Shown here: positions 9,297 through 18,700 of the stretch, piece by piece
Position numbering within the stretch: position 1 is the first letter of the stretch
How the letters are laid out: every line of letters starts with the position of its first letter
Program-made: the position numbers and the translations under genes
DNA from: Bacteroidia bacterium
Lineage (GTDB): Bacteria; Bacteroidota; Bacteroidia; J057
DNA length: 64,000 nucleotides
Direction of reading: 5' to 3'
Assembly (NCBI GenBank): GCA_030430205.1
Contig: JAUIGE010000005.1
Span: 1 to 64,000 of the forward strand
Notes under the pieces: model-generated
Told to the model about the DNA's origin: nothing
Databases searched by the model: none
The model's input: the letters and a program-made list of their open reading frames with translations, nothing else

Positions 9297-9463
9297 AAAG
9301 ATTTTCCTCCAAGTTGGACAGGGAGGATGCCCTTGTCATAAAGACGTTAGGATCTCAAACTTATCACCTCAATTATCCACTTAATTTCAACTTTCCGTGT
9401 GAGGGAAAAGCCTTTTCCGCCCTTTTTGCTACCAAACCAGCCAATTCTGCTGGAAGATCATTT

Positions 9464-10960
9464 TCAATCAAGTTTCATGATCTGCAGCTTCCATTCCCCG
9501 CCATGGCGGCCGGGGACAGAAAAGGGTTTTATTTCATGCGCATCGACAAATGCCTGCATTTCTGGGGAGAGAGTTGTATTGACAGGATAAAGCATAACCA
9601 ATTGCGAAGCTCCTTCTATCCTCAGTTTTTGGATAATATCAGGCGTAATGGCACTGATGTTCATGGGCCAGCCTTTGCGGCGGGCTCTGTACATCAGGAA
9701 GGGACTGCGGGGGTCCTGATGCCTTCCGGCAAGGATAAGGAATTCATTGGGATCGGTATTTTCCTGAATATGTTTTCCCGCTTCAACATAGAGCATATTT
9801 ACCTCATAAAAGGTGCCTGTATGTGGATACTTTGTCCATTCACTTCTGACGACATTTTCCCCTATTACCAGCGCCAAAAGAGTCAGGCTGATGGCTAGTC
9901 CCCATCTTGTATGGCAATACTGGACGAAAAGCGCAATGGAAAGCGCAATAAAAGGCAGAAAAGGAATCTGGTAATAATCGTGCTGGATATTCAGGTTGAA
10001 AAAGATCAGGTAATAGAGGACGACTCCCAGGAGCCACATCCAAACAAATAATTTGTTCTTTCTATTGACGATCCAACCTCCAGCCATCAGGAGCAGGCCG
10101 GAAATTCCGGCCAACTCCAGGCTGAGCCTGCTCAGCTGCATGCTCCAGATCTGGGCGCTCATCCTTTGCGCCCAGGTGCCATAATACCAGCCTCCCATGT
10201 TTATCATGGGGTGATAGCCTGGGATAAACGACCAGTCAGGGGCGGCGCCATTGATGTGCTCAGCATGCTGTCGCCACAGCACAAAGAGGATCACAGGGAT
10301 CAAAAGCAAAGGAAAGAATGGGATTCTTTTTCGGAAGTGGGGATGCCTGAGCATCAGGACAGCAGCTGCAGGGCCAAAGGCAAATACAGTCGGAGCTTTT
10401 ACCAAAAAAGCCAGGCTGAAAAGGCAACTGGATGCCAGCCAGTACGACCATTTGGGATGGTCCAGCCCTTTCAGCAAATAATAAAGACCTGCCAACCCAA
10501 ACATCAGGGTGCTGAAATCTACATGAATGGCCCGTGAATAATAGAGCGATAGCGGAAGGGCGAGGTAAATAAGGATACTCAGGTAGGCCAGGCGTTGATC
10601 AAAAAGGTAAGCAATGATTTTTCCCAAATAAAAAGCAGAAGCCAGAAAAAAGAGCAGAAAAACCAGTCTCGCCACCTCATGATGTGGGCCAAACAGCCGA
10701 TAAGCCCAGGCTACAATCGCTTCCGGCAGCGGAAACTCCAGCGCAGTGACGCCATAATTGCCCATCCAGCATACCTGCGGATGCAGCAAATCCACTCCAT
10801 TTTCATAAAAGTCATAAATATAATGAGCCGTATCACATTGCCTCCAGGAATGTGGATCATCAATATAAGGCCCCAGGTGGTAAAAACGCAGACCTATAAG
10901 CAATGATGCTAGCAGAATAAATATGTATATTTCCAGTGTGGAAAACTTGTCTTTTGACAT
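9464..10960 (-). CDS. GT39/ArnT-like membrane glycosyltransferase
   Basis: The 498-residue protein has about ten membrane segments and an early acidic loop, DDPHSWRQCDT, in the position of the catalytic Asp of dolichyl-phosphate-mannose mannosyltransferases (PMT/GT39). A C-terminal soluble part of about 100 residues contains VEAGKHI and LILAGRH segments. Such enzymes use polyprenyl-phosphate sugars to modify proteins or lipids on the outer face of the inner membrane. The acceptor is unknown. The gene stands alone, divergent from the barrel gene at 11078. Confidence 0.8.
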   Translation of the reverse strand: MSKDKFSTLEIYIFILLASLLIGLRFYHLGPYIDDPHSWRQCDTAHYIYDFYENGVDLLHPQVCWMGNYGVTALEFPLPEAIVAWAYRLFGPHHEVARLVFLLFFLASAFYLGKIIAYLFDQRLAYLSILIYLALPLSLYYSRAIHVDFSTLMFGLAGLYYLLKGLDHPKWSYWLASSCLFSLAFLVKAPTVFAFGPAAAVLMLRHPHFRKRIPFFPLLLIPVILFVLWRQHAEHINGAAPDWSFIPGYHPMINMGGWYYGTWAQRMSAQIWSMQLSRLSLELAGISGLLLMAGGWIVNRKNKLFVWMWLLGVVLYYLIFFNLNIQHDYYQIPFLPFIALSIALFVQYCHTRWGLAISLTLLALVIGENVVRSEWTKYPHTGTFYEVNMLYVEAGKHIQENTDPNEFLILAGRHQDPRSPFLMYRARRKGWPMNISAITPDIIQKLRIEGASQLVMLYPVNTTLSPEMQAFVDAHEIKPFSVPGRHGGEWKLQIMKLD

Positions 10961-11047
10961 GCTAAAGCTAATTTTGTATTTTCAGCCAATGAGCGACAGA
11001 GGACCAAACACCTTTCAAAGAAAGGAAATAAGTTTTAGTTTTGGCTA

Positions 11048-11055
11048 TACCTTTG
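11048..11055 (+). promoter_or_regulatory. Candidate -7 box for the barrel gene
   Basis: TACCTTTG fits TAnnTTTG and lies 23 bases before the ATG at 11078. No clear TTTG is seen at the expected -33 distance. Confidence 0.3.
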
Positions 11056-11077
11056 ATTAACATCTACTTTGAACCGT

Positions 11078-11863
11078 ATGTATAAGCTTTTTTTCAAGAC
11101 AGCACTGATCCTGGTTTTTCTGTTTGCTGGCTATGCCTTTGGACAAAAAGGCCTCAAACTGGGCGCGATTGCTATGCCAACTGCTTCAGTTTTGTTTAAT
11201 CCCGATGACAGCAAACTGGATGGCGATCTTTTCCAATATGAGCCACTTGTGGGTATGACCGCAGGAGCTGTATTGGGATGGAATCCCGGGGACAATTTTG
11301 GCATTCGCCTGAATGTCCTGTACTCGGATGCCGGTGGCCGCTACTCAGCTCGCGAGAGCTTTGTGGATCGTATCAATTACACCACACGTCTGGAGTACCT
11401 CAAAGTTCCTTTGATGATCGGTCTTCACACCAATTCATATCGCCGCAAACTGATGTTCAGTTTTTATGCGGGCGGACAAATGAATTATATCATCCGTGCT
11501 ACCCAATTTAATGACAATCCGGCTTTTGAGCCGCCTTTGCCACCCAATATCACCGACTATCCTGATGCCTATGCTCAGTATGAGCCGATGAGTTACAGTG
11601 CTTTGGCAGACTTTGGTCTGGACATTTTTTTGGTGGATGATTTCACCCTCAATCTTCACCTGAGGGCTGAATATGGTCTGACGGATTCAGAAAACAAAAG
11701 CGCCACTTACCGCCTGACAGAAGGGGGACAAACGCAGGATGTGCGCTTCTATCCACGTAGCCGATCAGCTACCACTGCTACTTCTTTGGGGATTTCTATC
11801 GGCCTGACCCGTACTTTTGGTGCGAAGCAAAATACCGGCATCCCCGGTTCGCCGATTCCTTGA
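11078..11863 (+). CDS. Outer-membrane beta-barrel protein (PorT-like)
   Basis: The roughly 261-residue product has a signal peptide ending in YAFGQ, followed by alternating hydrophobic strands with aromatic girdles typical of small outer-membrane barrels of the PorT/OmpW-like DUF group in Bacteroidota. A TTG three codons upstream (11069) could also start the frame; I prefer the ATG. The ligand or role is unknown. A strong terminator follows. Confidence 0.75.
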   Translation: MYKLFFKTALILVFLFAGYAFGQKGLKLGAIAMPTASVLFNPDDSKLDGDLFQYEPLVGMTAGAVLGWNPGDNFGIRLNVLYSDAGGRYSARESFVDRINYTTRLEYLKVPLMIGLHTNSYRRKLMFSFYAGGQMNYIIRATQFNDNPAFEPPLPPNITDYPDAYAQYEPMSYSALADFGLDIFLVDDFTLNLHLRAEYGLTDSENKSATYRLTEGGQTQDVRFYPRSRSATTATSLGISIGLTRTFGAKQNTGIPGSPIP

Positions 11864-11887
11864 TCCAGAAATTAAAAATATATTTAT

Positions 11888-11918
11888 GCCCCTCCGGATG
11901 CATCCCGGAGGGGCTTTT
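11888..11918 (+). terminator. Rho-independent terminator after the barrel gene
   Basis: A perfect 10-bp stem (GCCCCTCCGG / CCGGAGGGGC) with a 7-base loop is followed by TTTT. It ends 20 bases before the ruvA start codon, so a ruvA promoter must lie inside, upstream of, or immediately after the hairpin. Confidence 0.85.
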
Positions 11919-11938
11919 GTGTGTCATAATAGCCGTCT

Positions 11939-12541
11939 ATGTTTGCCTATTTAAAAGGAATTATCACCCAGTTAGAACCCACATTTGCGATAGTAGAATG
12001 CAATGGGGTAGGCTATCGCGTGCTGATCAGCCTGAGTACGCATAGCAAATTGCAGGGCAAAAAGGAGATAAAAATATTTACCCACCTGCAGGTCCGCGAG
12101 GACTCTCACAGCCTTTACGGTTTTGCCGAGTTCAGCGAACAAAGCCTTTTTGAGCAGCTGATCACCATCTCAGGCGTAGGCGCCAATACTGCCTTGACCA
12201 TGCTCTCAGGCCTTTCAGCGGACGAATTGGTGCAGGCCATCCGCATGGAAGATGTCATGAGCCTGAAAAGAATTAAAGGCATAGGTGCCAAAACAGCTGC
12301 AAGGATCGTTCTGGAGTTAAAAGATAAAATCAAAATGGATAGTGGCGCTTTTGTTCCCACAGGAGCAGGCGGAAAACCCAATACAACAGCATTAAAAGCA
12401 GAGGCTATCGCTGCGCTGGCTCAGTTGGGATTTTCAAAATCAGATATGAGCAAGCGCATGGACCGCATCCTAAAAGAAATACCAGCGGATGAGCTCAGCG
12501 TCGAAATCCTGGTGAAAATGGCATTGAGAAATCCAAATTGA
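11939..12541 (+). CDS. ruvA: Holliday junction branch migration protein RuvA
   Basis: The 200-residue length is standard for RuvA. The N-terminal OB fold (MFAYLKGIIT, CNGVGYRV) is followed by two helix-hairpin-helix motifs, ISGVGANTAL and IKGIGAKTAARIVLELKDK, and a C-terminal domain that binds RuvB (ALAQLGFSKSD). RuvA tetramers hold four-way DNA junctions for the RuvB motor. ruvB and ruvC are not in the window. Its immediate neighbour is sprA, an association I believe is common in Bacteroidota. Confidence 0.97.
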   Translation: MFAYLKGIITQLEPTFAIVECNGVGYRVLISLSTHSKLQGKKEIKIFTHLQVREDSHSLYGFAEFSEQSLFEQLITISGVGANTALTMLSGLSADELVQAIRMEDVMSLKRIKGIGAKTAARIVLELKDKIKMDSGAFVPTGAGGKPNTTALKAEAIAALAQLGFSKSDMSKRMDRILKEIPADELSVEILVKMALRNPN

Positions 12542-12608
12542 GATTTTTTATTGCATTTTAAGCTTGATTCCCGATTTGTAGTTTTATCTTTGGAATGGCT
12601 TTTGTCCC

Positions 12609-12643
12609 TAATCTCTATTCTCTATTCTCTAATCTCTACTCTT
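12609..12643 (+). repeat. Five-unit TAATCTC-type heptamer array
   Basis: Five 7-base units (TAATCTC, TATTCTC, TATTCTC, TAATCTC, TACTCTT) lie between ruvA and sprA. The 12644-12741 remainder is AT-rich and presumably contains the sprA promoter. Confidence 0.8.
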
Positions 12644-12741
12644 AAAACAACACCATACTTAAATTCCGTTTCCTGCCTATGAGTTAAATGCTATACCTTT
12701 TTTGACATTTTGCATTAGATCATTATTAACAAGACGAAACC

Positions 12742-15700
12742 TTGTCAAAGTCAAGTATAGCATTGATGGTTTCGGCACTGGCTCTCCTATTTATAGGAAA
12801 AAGCGTGGCCGACTCATTCCGAAACGGGACATTCCGTAATTCTTTGTTTGCATTCGATATGCTGGATGATACGCCTCCGCGTGGATTTCAGGTAGATCAG
12901 GATACATCCAAGAAGAAAAACCCCAATGACCGGCAGGGTGATGCCACCCGGCAACCCTATGTCTCTCCCTTATTTCTCCCCAATCCGAGTAATTTTAAAA
13001 CCACTTTTGAGCTTGAAGAAGACCTGAGTGGCTACTCTATCTATGAGCGGGCGGGCAAAGTTGATGTCCGGGGACCTTCCTACATTACCTTTGATGATTA
13101 CCTGAAATACCGCAAGGAAAACGGCATCGCAGATTATTATAAACAGCAATCCTTGGTGGAAAGCGGGGAAAAACGAGATGGACTCGTTCCTACTTTTGAG
13201 CTGGGAGAGATCAGCGATATCTTTGGTGGAGGAACTGTCGAAATCCGTCCCAACGGTTTTGCAACCCTCAATTTCTCGCTTGACCGCAACCGGACCGACA
13301 ACCCTACCATGCCTTTGCGGACTCAAAGGGTCACCACCTTCAATTTCGATCAGCAAATACAGCTGGGCGTTACAGGTAAGATCGGTAACCTGATGAACCT
13401 GAATGTCAATTTTGACACCAAGGCTACTTTTGACTTTGAAAATCAGCTCGCGCTGAAGTGGAAGGGCCAGGAGGATCAGATCCTACAGGCAGTAGAAGCA
13501 GGGAATGTGACATTGCCATTGGGTAATACCCTGATTCAGGGTCGCCAAAACCTTTTTGGCCTCAAGACAGCCCTGAAATTTGGGCCTGTGAACATCACGG
13601 CTGTGGCTTCTACAGAGCGTGGGCAGGCGAGCCAGATTTGCTCGCAGGGTGGCAAAGGCGTGCAAACGCCTTATGAGGTCGAAGTCGCCCGTTATGACGA
13701 GTATCGTCACTATTTCCTGGGCCATTACTTCCGCTCACGCTATGAGCCGGCCATGGCAAACCTGCCACAGGTCAATTCTACCGTTCGAATCAACCGTATC
13801 GAAGTCTGGATCAACAACGCCCGGGGGGCAACCACTGCCAACAACCGCTCTGCGCTGGGATTTGTGGATTTGGGGGAAAATGAAAGAACCTCTCGCGACG
13901 GCGGAAAAGGCCGTCTCTTCAATAATATTCATACCCAAAACACGGGTATCACCTTGTTGGATAATGATGCCAACGACCTCTATGACAAACTACAAGCCAA
14001 CCCGGCAATCCGGGATTACCGCACAGCGCCGGGCGCGCTGACCAATGAGGGTTTGGTCGAAGGTCTTGATTATGAGCGCGTTACGAATATGAAGAAGCTG
14101 GAGCAAAATGAATTCAATTTTGATCCGCAGTTGGGATATATTTCCCTTAATCAGAAAATGGTAGCCAATCAGGTGCTGTTTGTTGCTTTTGAATACACCC
14201 TCAACGGACAGGTCTACCAGGTAGGTGAATTTTCACAGGATGTGCCTTCCAACGGAAGTTGTACAAATGTGCTTTTCCTGAAAATGCTGAAGCCTGCTTC
14301 TGTCAAGCCGATTTACCTTGATCCCGCCGGAGAGGAGAGATTTTATCCTGCATGGGACCTGATGATGAAAAACATTTACAATGTTGGCTATGGCATCAAC
14401 CAGGAGGGTTTTTTCCTGGATATCCTGTACAATTCCGGCTCAAGTGATGGAAAAATCAACTATTTCCCTACCGGCCCGCTTTCCAATCGCCTTTTCCTGC
14501 AAACCAGCGAACTGGACCGTTTGACAAACAATACAGCTCCCAACCCGGATAATATCTTTGACTATATCGCTGGCAGGACGATTATTCCTGACCGGGGTCT
14601 GGTCGTCTTCCCTGTGCTGGAGCCTTTTGGAGATTATCTGCGCAGGCAATTGGGCAATGATCAGGAAGCCATTCGGAAATATGTTTTCGATCCCTTGTAT
14701 GACGGGACGCAGGTAGATGCGATTCAGCTTTTTCCTCAACTGAATAAATATACGCTGGAGGGTTACTATAGCTCCGCGGGGGGAAAAGACATTTTGCTCA
14801 ATACCTTCAACCTGCAGGAAGGAAGTGTGACGGTGACTGCCAACGGTCAGCCCTTGCAGGAAGGACGGGATTATATCACGGATAATTTTGGGGGAAAAAT
14901 CACCATTTTGCGGGAAGACCTGCTTGTGACCAACCAGGAAATATGTGTTTCCTACGAAAGCGCATCGCTTTACAATGTGCAGAGCAAGTCTCTGCTGGGA
15001 GGTCGGGCCGAGTATTCGCCTTTCGAAAGCCTCAACCTGGGGCTTACCCTGCTGAACCTTTCTCAAAGGCCTTTTACCCAGAAAAACAATATAGGCGATG
15101 AGCCTTTTTCCAATACACTTTGGGGGATAGATGCAGCTTATCGCACAGAGTCAGAGTGGCTGACCAAAATGGTGGATAAGCTTCCGCTTATCAGTACCAA
15201 ACAGACTTCTACCTTTCAGGGAAATCTGGAGTTTGCCCAATTTAGGCCTGGATTGCCCCGGCAGATTCAGACAGACCGGGACGATAGCAATATTTACCTG
15301 GATGATTTTGAAGCTTCCAAAACAACTTTTTTGTTGCAGGGATTGAATACCTGGAAATTGGCTGCTTTTCCGGAAAATAACCCCGAAGTTCTGGATCCAT
15401 CACTGACGGATATGAATGAGCCTTTGGCGAAAAACTTCACGCGGGCAAAGCTTGCCTGGTATCAGATTGACCAAAGTTTTTACTTTGGTACAAGCTTTGG
15501 CGGTGCAGGCAGGCCGCAAATCCCGGATGGCGACAACCGCAGCAATTACACCCGGCAGATCCTGCCCAATGAGATTTTTCAGCAAAGAAGTGTTCCTATT
15601 GGCTCGGGCGGACAATTGACTTTTGACCTGTTTTATATCCCTGACGAGCGTGGCCCTTATAACTACAGCACCCATGTAGATCCTCAAAGCGGTAAATTGC

Positions 15701-18700
15701 TGAATCCAAAGGATAACTGGGCGGGAATCACGCGCCCAATCAGTGTCAACAATGATTTTGAGGCGACGAATGTAGAATTCCTTGAATTCTGGATGATGGA
15801 TCCTTTTCTGGATGAGCCTGGGCATACTGGGGGTAAAGTGATGCTCAACCTGGGTAGGGTGAGCGAAGATATTCTCCCGGATAACTCTATTTCACTTGAA
15901 AATGGACTTCCCCGCAGCGCGCAGGACACTGCCATCATCGACTCAACGCCCTGGGGGCGTGTGCCTGTCTGTCTGCCTCCCAACCAGACTTTTTCCAATA
16001 ATCCAGATGAGCGCATATTTCAGGATGTAGGTCTGGATGGATTGAGCAATGCCAATGAGCGGAGCTATTTTCAGTTTAGCTTCCTGATGCAGATGGAAAA
16101 TATACTGGGCGCCAACAATCCTGCCTACCTGGCCCTGGTAGAAGACCCGAGTTCAGATGACTTCATTCACTTCCGTGATGCCGATTATGATGTGACGACA
16201 GAAGGTATTTTGAAACGCTATACCAAGTTTAATGGTCTGGAAGGCAATTCTCCTCCCGGTCAAAATGCACAGAGCAATGGCTTTGTTCAGATCGGATCGC
16301 AGGAGCCTGATACGGAGGACATTAACAAAAACGGTAACCTCAGCACATCGGAAGAATACTTCCAATACGAAATTGACCTGCGGCCCAACCGCATGCTTCC
16401 CGGCCAAAACTACATCGTGGACAGTGTGCAGAGTTTTACAGAAATCAACAATGTCACCATACCTGTTACCTGGTTTCAGTTTCGTATACCGCTGGCAGGC
16501 CCTCAGGCAGAAGCCATCAACAATATCTCCAACCTGAAGGCCGTGGACTTTGTCCGCATGTTTTTGACAGGTTTTGAAGACTCCGTTGTCCTTCGGATGA
16601 CTGAGTTTCAATTGGTTTCTACACAATGGCGGACCTTTAAAGATAAAGTTGCCTTGCAGGACGCCTGTCCTATTATAGGCCCTGCTGGAGCTGATACAAA
16701 ATTTGAGATCGGTAGTGTGAGTTTGGAGGAAAACTCTTCCAAAACGCCTTTCAACTACATCCTGCCGCCGGCGATTGAGCGGCAACAACTCAACGGCGGT
16801 ACCGCCGGTTTTGTGCAAAACGAGCGCTCGCTCGCTATGGTGGTGCAGGACCTGATGCCGGGCGATGCCCGGGGAGTATTCAAAACTGTCAGTTTTGATT
16901 TGCGAAACTTTAAGCGGCTCAAATTATGGATACATGCAGAGGCAATAGGAGACCCTTTCCAGGCCAATGTGGTGGACTCGGGTGATGCGACAGTATTTAT
17001 CCGAATGGGCATTGACAATACCGAAAACTACTACGAATACGAAATGCCGATCACGCCTTCTGACCCTCTGGGCTCTCCAGCCATGGTCACGAATGTGTGG
17101 CCATTGAGCAATGAGCTCAATATGGAGATTGGCTTATTGGCGATAGCCAAAGCCGCGCGGAATCGCGATGGCTTCAACCGCCTGGATCCCTATTACTATA
17201 CCGATGACCTGCCCCCAGGTCACCGAATCACCGTTGTAGGTACGCCCAATATAGGGGATGTCCGCAACATCATGATCGGGGTGCGCAACCCGCGCCCCTG
17301 TGATCCTTTCAATCCTGATGACAATATAGACATCGAGGTATGGCTGAATGAGCTTCGCGTGACCAATTTTGATGCGACACCCGGCTGGGCTGCGAGAAGT
17401 AATGTCAGCCTTTCGCTGGCAGATTTTGCGCAGATTCAGGGCTCTATTTCTAACAAGACACCGGGTTTTGGTGGCCTGGATCAAAAAGTCAGCGAAAGAA
17501 GCCAGGAAAATACTTTGCGCTATGATGTGGCCGGAAACTTTACCCTGAGCAAGTTTTTCCCAACGGATTGGGGCGTAAATCTGCCTTTGTATGTCACCTA
17601 TGGTGAGCAGCGTATCACCCCTCGCTATAACCCTCGCGAGCCGGATATTCTGGCAAAACCCTTGCTGGAAAGTATCTCTGACAGAGAGGTGCGCGATAGC
17701 GTGCGGCAGGAATTTCAGGATTTTACGCAGAATAAGAGCATCTCGCTCAATAATGTTCGCATCGGCGGAGCCGGTGGCGGCGGCGTAGGCGGCGGCGGTG
17801 GCCGGGGAGGAAAGGGCGGCGGATTGCCGGGAGCGGGACAGCAGCCCGGTGGAAAAGGCGGCGAAGGAAAAGGAGGTGGATCAGGTGTCCCTATGCCCTG
17901 GAGCCTCTCCAATTTTGACTTTACCTATGCCTATAGCGATTATTTTCATCGCTCGGCATTCATAGAGCGGCTGAGCCGCACCAACCACCGCTTCACGGTA
18001 AACTATCGCTACAACTTCCAGCCGGTCAATATCGAGCCCTTTAAGCGCTGGAAGCGCAAGAACCCCCTCTCCACCTTTAACTTCAATCCGGTGCCTTCTT
18101 CCTTCTCCATGACATTGGATGGAAATCGTGATTTTGAGGAAAGGAAAATGCGTGCAGGAAGTACGTTTGGAGGAAATATTGATCCTACTTTCTTCAAAAA
18201 CTTCATGCTCAACCGGACCTATAACCTGACATGGAATATGACCAAAAGCCTGAATCTGAACCTCAGTGCGACCAATATGTCGCGGATAGATGAGGTGAGA
18301 GGTTATTGGACAAATGCAGATTCGCTCGAAAGGGATTCGGTGGGCTCTGTTTGGGAGAATCTTCTTCATGTCGGTCGTGATGTAGAAAAGAACCACCAGA
18401 ACCTGATCAATGTAGGGCGAAATATCAATTATAGCCACCGGATTGCGCTGAGTTATCAGCTGCCTTTCAGCAAATATGAGTGGACCAATTTTATCAGTGG
18501 TAACATCAATTACGCCTCTTCCTTTACCTGGGACCAGGCTCCAGAGAACAATCCCACCCTCGGCGCTACCATCGCCAACACCCAAACGATACAGGCTACG
18601 GGTAGATTTGATCTGAAAAATCTGTACAAAAAAGTAGGCCCCATTGATCAAATGATGCAAAGCATCGAGAAACGTGAGCGCGAACGCGAACGCATTCGGA

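Noticed and set aside
9245-9898. Plus-strand frame starting in the BlaI operators
   Set aside because: It overlaps the operators and the GT39 gene in antisense and shows no protein family features.
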